Source: Pseudomonas pharyngis
GTDB taxonomy: Bacteria > Pseudomonadota > Gammaproteobacteria > Pseudomonadales > Pseudomonadaceae
Reading direction: 5' to 3'
NCBI RefSeq assembly: GCF_021602345.1
Contig: NZ_BQID01000002.1
Span: forward strand, 372,001-436,000
Length of the DNA: 64,000 nucleotides
A program made the position numbers and the translations under genes. This document shows positions 36,333 to 45,245 of the stretch, piece by piece. How positions within the stretch are numbered: position 1 is the stretch's first letter; the number at the start of each line of letters is the position of its first letter. The notes beneath the pieces are model-generated. The model did not search any database. It was not told where the DNA came from and worked only from the letters and a program-made list of their open reading frames with translations.

Positions 36333-37709
36333 ATGAGCTTCATCATCTGGGTGGCGGTGCTCGGTGCCGTGCTGCTGACCCTGGCGCTGACATCGTCGTA
36401 CCTGCGCTGGATGCCGGTCACGACCTCGGCTGTTTGCCTGCTGCTGGGCGTCGGCATCGGGCCGGCAGGGCTTGATCTGCTGAAACTGCCGCTGGACGAA
36501 GCCTCTTTGTGGATGGAACACCTGACTGAAGTCGCGGTGCTGTTTTCCCTGTTCGTCTGTGGTTTGAAGTTGCGGTTGCCGTTGCGCGACAAACGCTGGC
36601 GGATTGCATTCGGTCTGGCGGGCCCGGTGATGGTGCTGACGATCATTGGCGTCTGCCTGTTGCTGCATTTTGGCCTGGATCTGAATTGGGGCCCTTCGCT
36701 GTTGATCGGAGCGATTCTGGCTCCGACCGACCCGGTGCTCGCGGCGCTGGTGCAGGTCAACGATGCGCGGGACGTCGACAGCGTGCGTTTCGGCCTGTCC
36801 GGCGAGGCCGGGCTCAACGACGGCGTTGCATTTCCCTTCGTGATCCTCGGGCTGTTGCTGCTGCACGGTGAAGGGTTTGCCGCCGAGTGGCCCGACTGGG
36901 TACTGCGCAGCCTTTTGTGGGCGGTTCCGGCCGGGTTGCTTTGCGGCTACTGGATGGGCCGTGGCATCGGTCGACTGACCCTCTCGCTACGTATCCGCAA
37001 CGATGACAGCACCCTGAGCCCGAACGACTATCTGGCCCTGGCGTTGATTGCGCTGGCGTATGTCGTGGCTGAATCCATTGGTGGCTACGGCTTTCTGTCG
37101 GTATTTGCCGCCGGCCTTGGCTTGCGTCAGGAGGAAGTCAAATCCACCGGCGCCCACCAACCGCCCGCCGAACACATGGTGCAACCGGTGGTCGGTCATC
37201 AGAACGTCGAGCCGCAGCAGGCGGTGCACGGCGATACCGAGCGGCTGGAAGACAGTCAGGTGGCAGCCGGCATCATGATGGGCGACATGCTCGCGTTCGG
37301 CGGTTTGGTGGAACGGGCGATGGAAGTGTTTCTGGTTACCCTGCTGGGCGTGGTGCTGGTCAGTCACTGGGATTGGCGGGCGCTGTTGGTCGGCGGCGTG
37401 CTGTTCTGTGTCATCCGCCCGGTCTGCGTGGGGTTGATGCCGTGGGGATCGCTGCTCGCGGGGCGCCAACGGTTATTGATCGGCTGGTTCGGAATTCGCG
37501 GCATCGGCAGTCTGTTCTACCTCTTCTATGCACTGAACCATGGACTAGGCGACAGCGTGGGCGCGCTGTGTACCGACCTGACCCTGTCGGTGGTGGCGCT
37601 GAGCATTCTGCTGCACGGCGTCAGCACCCAGCCGATCCTCGCCAGCTATGAGCGGCGCAAGAACCGAAACGGGCGAAAAAAGCCCGGCCATGATGACCGG
37701 GCTCGATAG
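36333..37709 (+). CDS. Cation:proton antiporter (CPA1/NhaP type)
   Basis: 458 aa, about 12 helices. LLIGAILAPTDPVLAALVQV and FGLSGEAGLNDGVAFPFVILGL are the ion-binding helices of CPA1 antiporters. After about residue 265 a hydrophilic loop of some 45 residues, rich in His, Gln and Glu (HQPPAEHMVQPVVGHQN), lies between two membrane segments. The last basic tail (ERRKNRNGRKK) is encoded by DNA that also forms the terminator of the convergent gene. It probably exchanges Na+ or K+ for H+. Confidence 0.85.
   Translation: MSFIIWVAVLGAVLLTLALTSSYLRWMPVTTSAVCLLLGVGIGPAGLDLLKLPLDEASLWMEHLTEVAVLFSLFVCGLKLRLPLRDKRWRIAFGLAGPVMVLTIIGVCLLLHFGLDLNWGPSLLIGAILAPTDPVLAALVQVNDARDVDSVRFGLSGEAGLNDGVAFPFVILGLLLLHGEGFAAEWPDWVLRSLLWAVPAGLLCGYWMGRGIGRLTLSLRIRNDDSTLSPNDYLALALIALAYVVAESIGGYGFLSVFAAGLGLRQEEVKSTGAHQPPAEHMVQPVVGHQNVEPQQAVHGDTERLEDSQVAAGIMMGDMLAFGGLVERAMEVFLVTLLGVVLVSHWDWRALLVGGVLFCVIRPVCVGLMPWGSLLAGRQRLLIGWFGIRGIGSLFYLFYALNHGLGDSVGALCTDLTLSVVALSILLHGVSTQPILASYERRKNRNGRKKPGHDDRAR
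37676..37703 (-). terminator. Terminator of the minus-strand membrane-protein gene, inside the antiporter 3' end
   Basis: Stem AGCCCGG/CCGGGCT (37681-37687 with 37697-37703) with a 9-nt loop. On the minus strand it is followed by a run of six T. It lies 17 bp after the stop of the convergent 178-codon gene and within the last codons of the antiporter. Confidence 0.75.
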
Positions 37710-37720
37710 CGGGGTGTCAT

Positions 37721-38257
37721 TCATCCTCCCGGATTGGTCACCTGAATGTAGAAGGCATAACTGCCGAGCAACATCCAGAACGTGGCAAAGATCCACGGCG
37801 TACGAATGGAAAACAGCAATGACTTGCGATACCCCTTGTGGCTCGACTCCATTTCGCTGAATAACGGCGATTCGTCATAAGCGAGGCCCATCAGCGGTTC
37901 GCTGCGCAGCAATTCACTTTGCTTGTAGTGCCAATGATCGATGATGTCGTAGGCGGCGCGAATCCCCGGCCAGGCGTTGAGCGAACTGAGCAGCCCGAGT
38001 AACGCCAGAAACGGCGGCACCACCAGGGTGAACAGCTTGCCCCATTCCGGGTTGAGGTTGGCCATGCAGGACGCAAAGGCAATTACCAGAAACGATTGCG
38101 CGGCCAGGTAGGCGTCGGTGCGGTTGGCCAGGATGCTGGTTTCGTACTGGATTTCCCGACGGTAGAAATCCAGCCGTTCCTTGGGTGAACCGAACATCTT
38201 CGCGTTGTGTTCAGTCAGGGTTTCTTCGGCGGTCGGTTGGGTCAGTATGCGTGGCAC
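37721..38257 (-). CDS. Membrane protein of unknown function
   Basis: 178 aa. An N-terminal soluble part (residues 1-40, SPKERLDFYRREIQYETSIL) is followed by two membrane segments (YLAAQSFLVIAFASCMANL and LFTLVVPPFLALLGLLSSL), a cytoplasmic middle and a last helix (TPWIFATFWMLLGSYAFYI). No family recognised. It stands alone between the antiporter and the PAS kinase genes, and has its own terminator. Confidence 0.7.
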   Translation of the reverse strand: MPRILTQPTAEETLTEHNAKMFGSPKERLDFYRREIQYETSILANRTDAYLAAQSFLVIAFASCMANLNPEWGKLFTLVVPPFLALLGLLSSLNAWPGIRAAYDIIDHWHYKQSELLRSEPLMGLAYDESPLFSEMESSHKGYRKSLLFSIRTPWIFATFWMLLGSYAFYIQVTNPGG

Positions 38258-38334
38258 GGGGAGCGCTCCGGAAACAAAGCGTTTGGAGGCCTACGGACTC
38301 GGACAAGTTCAGATGGATCCTGCGCGCCCTCGGT

Positions 38335-40254
38335 TCACTTCATCGACTGGGCGATGATCTCAACCAGATTCAGCTGATTGAACGGTTTCGACAGTCGCGG
38401 CAACCCCGCTGCAAAGCCTTCGAGACGCTCGGCATAACCGGTGGCGAGAATGATCGGCAGATCCGGCTTGAGCAAACGCACGGCATGCGCCAGTTGCGCG
38501 CCGCTCATCTGCGGCATGGCCATGTCGGTGATCATCAGATCGATGACCTCGCCTTGATCGAACAGCTCCAGCGCCTGGGCGCCGGAAGTGGCGCTGATCA
38601 CGCGATGGCCGAGGTCTTCCAGCAGCAGAACCGTGCTGGTGAGCACCAGACTGTCATCATCCACCACCAGCACGCTGAGGCGCGGCACCGTATCGGTGGA
38701 CACCATCGAGCCAAGCGGTTTGGCGACAACACCGTCGATGGCCACCGGCAACCACAGTTCAGCGGTGGTGCCCTGCCCCTGGGTGCTTTTCAGAATGAAG
38801 CGGCCACCCAGTTGTTCGATGAAGCCATGGACCATCGACAACCCCAGACCCGTGCCCTTGCCCAAGCCTTTGGTGGTGAAAAACGGATCGGTTGCCGACG
38901 CCAGCGTTTCAGCGTCCATGCCCTCACCGGTATCGGTCACCCTCAGGCAGACATAGCGCCCTGCCGCCAGGGTTGAATCGTTCTGTTCGAGCACCACTTC
39001 GGGTTCGGCACTGATGGTGACGCTGCCGCCTTCGGGCATGGCGTCGCGGGCGTTGGTCGCCAGATTGAGTACCGCAAGCTCCAGTTGGTTGCTGTCGGCC
39101 AGCACCGCTTGCAGGTCTTCGGGAAACTGCGTTTCGATGCGGATCCCCGGCCCCAGTGAGCTGCGCAACAGCCCGGTGATGCCCTGCACCAGTTTCGGGA
39201 TGTCGATCGGTTCGGTCTTGAGCTCCTGACGCCGGGCGAAGGCCAGCATGCGTTGGGTCAGTGACACGCCGCGCAATGCGCCCTGCGTGGCGTTCTCCAG
39301 CAGACGGCTGACTTTCGGGTCGTCGCCTACGCGTTTGCGCACGATTTCCAGGTTGCCGAGGATCACCGTCAGTAAATTGTTGAAGTCGTGGGCGATGCCG
39401 CCGCTGAGTTGGCCGATAGCCTGCATTTTCTGCGCCTGGAACAGCGCCTCACGGGTTTTCTCCAGGGCCTGTTGTGCCTGGGTAGCCTCGGTGACGTCGC
39501 GGGTAATCTTGGCAAAACCGAGCAAGGTGCCGGTGTCTCCGCGTATCGCATCGACCACCACATGCGCCAGAAAGCGCGTGCCATCCTTGCGCAGGCGCCA
39601 GCTCTTGTTCTCGAAGCGGCCCTCGCGCACCGCAGTTTCCAAGGCGCGCTGGGGTTCACCGGCCTCACGGTCTTCCGGGGTGTAGAACATTGAGAAATGC
39701 TTGCCGATGACTTCATCCGGCTTGTAACCCTTGATCCGCTGCGCGCCGGGGTTCCAGTTGGTCACCAGGCCTTCGGGGCTGAGCATGTAGATCGCATAGT
39801 CGGTGACGCCCTGCACCAGCAGGCGAAACTGCTGTTCGCTCTGCTTGAGGGTTTCTTCGGCCATCTTGCGGTCGGTCAGGTCGCGGGTGATCTTGGCAAA
39901 CCCGAGCAGTTGCCCGCTCGGACTGTAAATCGGATCGATCACCACATGGCACCAGAAATGCGTGCCGTCCTTGCGTACCCGCCAGCCCTCACCCTCGAAC
40001 CGACCTTCGCGGATCGCCGTGTCCAGCGCCCGCCGCGGCAAACCGCTGGCGCGATCTTCGTCGGTGTAGAACCTTGAAAAGTGCTCGCCAAGGATCTCGG
40101 CTTCTTCGTAACCCTTGAAGCGTTTGGCGCCGGAGTTCCAGCTGGTGATGATGCCCTCGGGGTCGATCATATAGATCGCGTAATCGACCACCGCATCGAT
40201 CAGCAAACGAAAACGCATGTCTTCGATTGCAGCGGACTTCTTGTTCTCGCTCAT
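38335..40254 (-). CDS. PAS-PAS hybrid sensor histidine kinase
   Basis: 639 aa from ATG 40254 (MSENKKSAAIED). No membrane segment or signal is visible, so it is cytoplasmic. PAS1 covers about residues 15-130 and PAS2 about 145-260; the two are clearly repeats (YAIYM, GYEEAEI/GYKPDEV, LGFAKITRD in both). The HisKA box IAHDFNNLL has the phosphorylated His at 289. The ATPase domain shows NLATNARDA, DTGEGMD and GTGLGLSMV. The C-terminal receiver has VVDDDS and the acceptor Asp577. It starts 10 bp after the helicase stop. Its output partner is not seen. Confidence 0.9.
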   Translation of the reverse strand: MSENKKSAAIEDMRFRLLIDAVVDYAIYMIDPEGIITSWNSGAKRFKGYEEAEILGEHFSRFYTDEDRASGLPRRALDTAIREGRFEGEGWRVRKDGTHFWCHVVIDPIYSPSGQLLGFAKITRDLTDRKMAEETLKQSEQQFRLLVQGVTDYAIYMLSPEGLVTNWNPGAQRIKGYKPDEVIGKHFSMFYTPEDREAGEPQRALETAVREGRFENKSWRLRKDGTRFLAHVVVDAIRGDTGTLLGFAKITRDVTEATQAQQALEKTREALFQAQKMQAIGQLSGGIAHDFNNLLTVILGNLEIVRKRVGDDPKVSRLLENATQGALRGVSLTQRMLAFARRQELKTEPIDIPKLVQGITGLLRSSLGPGIRIETQFPEDLQAVLADSNQLELAVLNLATNARDAMPEGGSVTISAEPEVVLEQNDSTLAAGRYVCLRVTDTGEGMDAETLASATDPFFTTKGLGKGTGLGLSMVHGFIEQLGGRFILKSTQGQGTTAELWLPVAIDGVVAKPLGSMVSTDTVPRLSVLVVDDDSLVLTSTVLLLEDLGHRVISATSGAQALELFDQGEVIDLMITDMAMPQMSGAQLAHAVRLLKPDLPIILATGYAERLEGFAAGLPRLSKPFNQLNLVEIIAQSMK

Positions 40255-40264
40255 CAGGTTTGGC

Positions 40265-42583
40265 TCAAAGCAAATTCTCAATGACAGGAGTATGCGTCAA
40301 ACCGATGGAATGGACAGCCGCTTCTGTTTGATCGATTTGCCACCAGCGCGGCAGCAACTGCCGAATCCGGCTCTCGGCAAAACGATCATCGATCAGCATC
40401 ACCACGCCGCGATCCTGTTGGGTACGGATCACCCGCCCGGCAGCCTGCACCACTTTCTGCACGCCTGGGAAAAGATAGGTGTAGTCGTAACCGGCACCGA
40501 AGATCGCCGCCATACGGCGCTTCATCTGTTCATTGACCGGGTTGAGCTGGGCCAGCCCGAGGGTGGCGATGAACGCGCCGATCAGCCGCGCGCCGGGCAG
40601 ATCGATGCCTTCACCGAAGGCGCCGCCGAGCACAGCGAAGCCCACGCCTTGGCTGTCGGCGGTGAATTGGTCGAGAAAATCCTGCCGCGCGCCTTCGGCC
40701 ATGCCCCGGGATTGTTGCCACAGGGTGATCTGCGGGTGGCGCTCGGCCAGTAACTGCGCAACCTGTTGCAGGTAATCGAAGCTGCTGAAGAACGCCAGGT
40801 AGTTTCCCGGACGTTCACTGAACTGGCGGGCGATCAGCTCGACAATCGGTTCCAGCGACGCTTGCCGATGCGTGAAACGCGTGGAAATCCGGCTGACGAT
40901 CTGCACCTGCAATTGTTCGGCGCTGAACGGCGACTCGACGTCGATCCAGACCGTGTCGGCCGGGGTGCCGAGCAAATCCGCGTAATAGTGGCGCGGGCTG
41001 AGGGTGGCGGAAAACAGCACGCTGCTGCGTGCCGCGCTCAGGCGCGGGCCGATAAATGCCGCCGGCACCACGTTGCGCAGGCACAGTTGCGATAACGGGC
41101 GTTTGCGTTCGAGATCGCGTTTGCTGATGTCAAACAGGTAATGCGCGTCGAACAGTTCCGCCACCCGGCCGAACTGCAGCATCTCGAAGTAGAAGTTCTG
41201 CAACCCGCTGTCGAGCCCTTGCGGGTGATCGTTGAGGTAGTCGCCGATGCTCGCCGTGCAGGATGAGAGCGCCTGCAGCAGTTTTTCCGGCGCCTTGTCG
41301 TAGGCCTGATACGGCGCCAACTGGTCATTGTGCAGCGCGTTCCATTCACGATTGACCCGTTGCAACGACTTTTTCAGGACCTCGGGCGCGGTTTTGCGCA
41401 CGCTGCCCAATGTCGCCTGATCGAGGGTGGCGCTGTACATCTGCCGCCCGCGCTCGACCAGGTTGTGCGACTCGTCCACCAGCACCGCAACGTTCCATTG
41501 ATTGAACTGGGCCAGACCGAACAGCAGCGCGCTGAAATCGAAGTAATAGTTATAGTCCGCCACCACCACGTCGGCCCAGCGGGCCATTTCCTGGCTCAGG
41601 TAATACGGACACACCGCGTGTTGCGCCGCGACGTCTCGCAGCGCGGTCTGATCCAGCAGGCGCAATTGACTGGCAGCCTCACGGGCGGCGGGTAAACGGT
41701 CGTAAAAGCCTTGGGCCAACGGACAGGATTCGCCGTGACAGGCCTTGTCCGGGTGTTCGCAGGCCTTGTCCCGGGCGACCATTTCCAGCACCCGCAGGGG
41801 CAAGGTTTCGCTGTGATCGAACAGCACTTGCGCTGCATCCAGCGCCAGTTTGCGTCCGGGCGTCTTGGCGGTGAGGAAGTAGACCTTGTCCAGTTTCTGC
41901 GGCGTCAGGGCCTTGAGCATCGGAAACAGGGTGCCGAGAGTCTTGCCGATGCCGGTGGGAGCCTGGGCCATCAGGCAGCGGCCGGTGCTGACGGCCTTGA
42001 ACACCGATTCGGCGAGGTGACGCTGACCGGGACGAAAGGCAGCATGAGGAAAACCCAACTGCTGGGCCGCCCGGTTGCGCGCTTCGCGGTGGGCCATTTC
42101 CTGTTCGGCCCACTTCAGGAACAAACCGCACTGTTGTTCGAAGAACTGCCGCAGCGCTTCGGCACTGAAAACCTCGACCAGGCAGGTTTCCTTTTCCGTG
42201 ACGATGTCGAAGTACACCAGCGCCAGGTTGATTTGCTCAAGCTGCAATCGACAGCACATCAACCAGCCGTAGACCTTCGCCTGGGCCCAATGCAACGAAC
42301 GGTGATTGGCCGGTTGCTTGCTCAGGTCGCCGCGGTAGGTTTTGACCTCTTCCAGGCAGTTCTGCGTCGGGTCGTAGCCGTCCGCCCTGCCCTTGACCTT
42401 CAATGGCCCGAATGCGCCCTCCAGCGCCACTTCGCTCTGGTAGGCGTCGTTGCGCCGGGACGCCACGGTGCGATGTCCGGCGATGCCCTCCAGCGCGGTC
42501 GGTGACGGGGTGAAGCGCAAGTCGAGGTCACCGGTTTTCGCGGTGAATTCGCACAGTGCCCGCACCGCGATGCTGTAGCTCAA
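40265..42583 (-). CDS. XPD/DinG-type DNA helicase with an N-terminal PD-(D/E)XK nuclease motif
   Basis: 772 aa from TTG 42583, which overlaps the stop of the preceding gene (TTGA) and follows GGAGCAGGG; ATG 42601 is an alternative. Residues 65-81 (GRADG, then LEEVKTY) look like the PD-(D/E)XK nuclease core (Asp68, Glu79, Lys81). Walker A APTGIGKT is at 208-215 and the DEAH-type box is LVDESHN. Four cysteines between them (CEHPDKAC, ESCPLA, VCPYYL) fit an XPD-type iron-sulfur cluster. The C-terminal motif VIRTQQDRGVVMLIDDRF is typical. A role in DNA repair is likely. Confidence 0.88.
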   Translation of the reverse strand: MSYSIAVRALCEFTAKTGDLDLRFTPSPTALEGIAGHRTVASRRNDAYQSEVALEGAFGPLKVKGRADGYDPTQNCLEEVKTYRGDLSKQPANHRSLHWAQAKVYGWLMCCRLQLEQINLALVYFDIVTEKETCLVEVFSAEALRQFFEQQCGLFLKWAEQEMAHREARNRAAQQLGFPHAAFRPGQRHLAESVFKAVSTGRCLMAQAPTGIGKTLGTLFPMLKALTPQKLDKVYFLTAKTPGRKLALDAAQVLFDHSETLPLRVLEMVARDKACEHPDKACHGESCPLAQGFYDRLPAAREAASQLRLLDQTALRDVAAQHAVCPYYLSQEMARWADVVVADYNYYFDFSALLFGLAQFNQWNVAVLVDESHNLVERGRQMYSATLDQATLGSVRKTAPEVLKKSLQRVNREWNALHNDQLAPYQAYDKAPEKLLQALSSCTASIGDYLNDHPQGLDSGLQNFYFEMLQFGRVAELFDAHYLFDISKRDLERKRPLSQLCLRNVVPAAFIGPRLSAARSSVLFSATLSPRHYYADLLGTPADTVWIDVESPFSAEQLQVQIVSRISTRFTHRQASLEPIVELIARQFSERPGNYLAFFSSFDYLQQVAQLLAERHPQITLWQQSRGMAEGARQDFLDQFTADSQGVGFAVLGGAFGEGIDLPGARLIGAFIATLGLAQLNPVNEQMKRRMAAIFGAGYDYTYLFPGVQKVVQAAGRVIRTQQDRGVVMLIDDRFAESRIRQLLPRWWQIDQTEAAVHSIGLTHTPVIENLL

Positions 42584-44232
42584 GCGCCCTGCTCCGCCCA
42601 TTGCACGTAACACACGGCGACCGGCATCCGATGCGTGTTGCAGAACTCCAGCCAGCGCAGCTGGTTGTCCTGCAAACGATCGCCGGGCCCTTTGACTTCG
42701 ATCATCCGGTAGGTTTTGTGCTGCGGCCAGAACTGGATCAGGTCGGGCATGCCGGCGCGATTGGCCTTGATGTCCAGCAGCAGACGGCTGAACCAGTGCT
42801 TGAGGTGTTCGGCCGGCAGACAGGCCAAAGCTTGCTCCAGCAGTTCTTCATTGAGCGCGCCCCAGAACACGAACGGCGACTGCACACCCCATTTGGTGGT
42901 GAACCGCGCGCGGATGGTGTCGGCATAACGGCCATCGTCGAGTTCGGCCAGACAGGCCTGGAACAGCTCGGCGCGTCGGAGCTGGAAGTCTTCATTGAGC
43001 AAATCCACCGGCCCGCGCTGGAACGGGTGAAAGAATGCGCCCGGCAATGGCGCGAAGATCGCCGGCCAGCACAACAGGCCGAACAATGAATTGATCAGGC
43101 TGTTTTCCACGTAATGCACCGGGCCCGTTTCTTCGTGCAGGTGCGCCTGAACGTGATATTCCACCGACAACGCCGGATCGAGGCGCGGCAGGTGCAGATC
43201 CAGCCGCTCCACCAGGCCGGGCGCCGTGCGCTTGATCGGTGGGCCGCCGAGCTTGCGCCGCAAACGCGGCACCAGCCGTTGCAGGCCCTGTTGTTCGGTG
43301 GCAGTTTCAGGTGCCTGCTCGGCAATGACCGCCAGTTCCAGTGCCAGTGCGTATTCGGCGCAGCGCTCCAACACACGGATCATCCGCAATCGCGCGCCGG
43401 GGTAGGCGCAATCGCGATAGATCTTCAGGGCCAGGGCAAACTCGCCGATGCGCTCGCAGTATTGGCCGATCTGGAACAACAGTTTGCCGCGCCGGCGTTG
43501 CAGCCACGGGTTGTCGAAATGCAACGCGGCGACCTGTTCGACGATCGGCTCCAGTGGTTCGCCCGCTTCGAAATACAGCTGGCAGTCGTGCAGAAACAGG
43601 CAGGCATCGACGTCGGCACGGCTGCGCAAGCCAAGGGAATCAGCACTGAATTCGACTTTTTCGTAGGTAAAAATGCCAAGGTCGGCGAGCACGAACTCTG
43701 ACCAGTCCTGATAGAGGTTGCCGAAAAACATCAGGCGAAAACGGTCGCACAGGTCCATCAATGTCAGGCTGAGCAGCCGGTCGGCCAGCGTCGGGCACCA
43801 TTGCTGGAAACTGCGTGGCTCGGGGAATTGTTCGTGCAACAGCGGCAGCCAGTCGACTTTCTTGCTTTTAGGCTGGTCGATGGCTGGGCCGAAGGCTTGC
43901 AGAAGCTCCGCCTTCAGCAACACCTCGAACAGCTCCACCATCGTCAACGGTGCCTGTTCATCGAGCCAGCCATGCTCCAGCAGTGGTTGCGCCGCTTCGG
44001 CGATGTCGCCGATTTCCGTGTAATTCAGCTTGCTGGCCCGGAAATGTACACCCTTGCGCATCACCATACGCACCAGCAAACCCTGGGACGGACGCGGCAG
44101 CGCCTTGAAGTCGCGAATGAAGGCATGTTCCGTTTCGCTCATGACATCGGCGTAGCGAAGCTCAAGCCAATCAAGCACCTGGCGAAAGTTGTTGAGGTAA
44201 TAGAACGGGTCGTCGAGGGGATTGGCAGTCAC
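42580..44232 (-). CDS. FAN1-like VRR-NUC structure-specific nuclease
   Basis: 550 aa. The C-terminal VRR-NUC domain holds the metal ligands Asp497 (MPDLIQFW), Glu512 and Lys514 (MIEVKGPGDRL). The rest matches bacterial FAN1: a helical region starting DPFYYLNNFRQVLDWLELR, and GVHFRASKLNYTEIGDI. FAN1 enzymes cut flap DNA and unhook interstrand crosslinks. The start is GTG 44232 with a weak ribosome site. The following helicase gene overlaps the stop, a tight coupling. Confidence 0.9.
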   Translation of the reverse strand: MTANPLDDPFYYLNNFRQVLDWLELRYADVMSETEHAFIRDFKALPRPSQGLLVRMVMRKGVHFRASKLNYTEIGDIAEAAQPLLEHGWLDEQAPLTMVELFEVLLKAELLQAFGPAIDQPKSKKVDWLPLLHEQFPEPRSFQQWCPTLADRLLSLTLMDLCDRFRLMFFGNLYQDWSEFVLADLGIFTYEKVEFSADSLGLRSRADVDACLFLHDCQLYFEAGEPLEPIVEQVAALHFDNPWLQRRRGKLLFQIGQYCERIGEFALALKIYRDCAYPGARLRMIRVLERCAEYALALELAVIAEQAPETATEQQGLQRLVPRLRRKLGGPPIKRTAPGLVERLDLHLPRLDPALSVEYHVQAHLHEETGPVHYVENSLINSLFGLLCWPAIFAPLPGAFFHPFQRGPVDLLNEDFQLRRAELFQACLAELDDGRYADTIRARFTTKWGVQSPFVFWGALNEELLEQALACLPAEHLKHWFSRLLLDIKANRAGMPDLIQFWPQHKTYRMIEVKGPGDRLQDNQLRWLEFCNTHRMPVAVCYVQWAEQGA

Positions 44233-44427
44233 GGTAGATTCGGGGCCATGGCAAGCGAGTACTGGTTATGCGTACAGATACCAGCCTGTCCCGGCGGGCG
44301 CAAACGGAAAAGGATCAGTGGCACCTTCATTGCGGTTTTTTTCAGGTGGCCATCGAACTTTTCCCGGCGTAATGGCACCAACCGCGTTAGAGGCCGACAA
44401 TGGTCGAAATGAACAGGAATGCTGCTT

Positions 44428-44652
44428 ATGAAAATCAAGACTCTCGGGATCCCTTTGGCTGTTGCGGCCCTGCTGACCCTGGCCGGTTGCTCGACCCCGA
44501 CGGTGGTTACCCTGCAGAACGGCACCCAGTACCTGACCGAAGACATGCCCGATACCAAAACCGAGGATGGCTTCTACGAGTTCAAGGATATTTCCGGTGC
44601 CAAAGTCCGCGTACGTGCCGACGAAGTGGCCACGGTGCGCAAAGAAGACTGA
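44428..44652 (+). CDS. YgdI/YgdR-family small lipoprotein
   Basis: 74 aa from ATG 44428, with AGGA at good spacing; ATG 44419 is too close to that site. The lipobox is LTLAGC, so the mature protein starts at the Cys (CSTPTVVTLQNGTQYLTEDM). A small SH3-like fold follows (TEDGFYEFKDISGAKVRV). The family is envelope-located and of unknown role. It is divergent from the FAN1-helicase operon and ends in a strong terminator. Confidence 0.88.
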   Translation: MKIKTLGIPLAVAALLTLAGCSTPTVVTLQNGTQYLTEDMPDTKTEDGFYEFKDISGAKVRVRADEVATVRKED

Positions 44653-44665
44653 CGGATAAAACATC

Positions 44666-44704
44666 AAAAAAGGCTGCGAACCCTATGGGATCGCAGCCTT
44701 TTTT
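44666..44704. terminator. Bidirectional terminator after the lipoprotein gene
   Basis: A 14-bp stem AAAAAAGGCTGCGA/TCGCAGCCTTTTTT with an 11-nt loop. The A and T runs make it usable from both sides, for the lipoprotein gene and the convergent small secreted-protein gene. Confidence 0.9.
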
Positions 44705-44711
44705 GCATTCA

Positions 44712-45086
44712 TCAGCGTGGTAACGCCATGCCCGGGAGTGAGCTGTCGCAACTGAAGGGACGCTCGCCACGGCGAACCAGTTCTTCCTGCAAGCGCTGGC
44801 AGCGCTGACGCTCCTGTTGCGCCATGCGGTCGATGCTCAGATTTCCGGTCATTTCCGGCTCATGGTCTTCGCCGATGCGAATCGTCACGAACGGTTGTTC
44901 AGGCTGGATATGAAAGCGGCTTTTTTCTTCGACGGGTTTGGCGTCTTCGCTTTTGGCCGGTTCCGGTAATTGGTCGGGTGTCACGCCATAGCGGCTCAGA
45001 ATCGAGCTGTGAGGCAGATCGGCCCAGGCATTGGCCGACAGCAGCACAAGCCCCGTAACACCGATATACCCCTTGAAACCTTTCAC
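44712..45086 (-). CDS. Small secreted protein of unknown function
   Basis: 124 aa from GTG 45086, which has AGGAG at 9 nt; the open frame upstream lacks a good start. The signal peptide is KGFKGYIGVTGLVLLSANAWA, followed by DLPHSSILSR. The rest is polar and Glu-rich, with a pair of Cys near the end (RCQRLQ, SCDSSL). No family recognised. It lies 159 bp past the end of pueA, on the same strand, but a hairpin lies between them. Confidence 0.65.
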   Translation of the reverse strand: MKGFKGYIGVTGLVLLSANAWADLPHSSILSRYGVTPDQLPEPAKSEDAKPVEEKSRFHIQPEQPFVTIRIGEDHEPEMTGNLSIDRMAQQERQRCQRLQEELVRRGERPFSCDSSLPGMALPR

Positions 45087-45211
45087 GTGTGAATCTCCTG
45101 TACTCGTTGGCAGCCCTTGAATGACGAACGTCGACGTCATGGCTTTAGGCCGCATTTCCTGTTGGTGCAGGTATTGGAGTCAGGGAGTGGTTGGTGAGTC
45201 ACTTTTGATAT

Positions 45212-45235
45212 GGGGAGGGAATGCGCTCCCTCCCC
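45212..45235 (-). terminator. GC-rich hairpin after pueA
   Basis: Stem GGGGAGGGA/TCCCTCCCC, loop of 6 nt, 11 bp after the pueA stop. It is followed on the minus strand by ATATCAAAAG, not by a U run. It probably marks the end of the exoenzyme block, perhaps with Rho. Confidence 0.5.
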
Positions 45236-45245
45236 ACCCTTGCCG

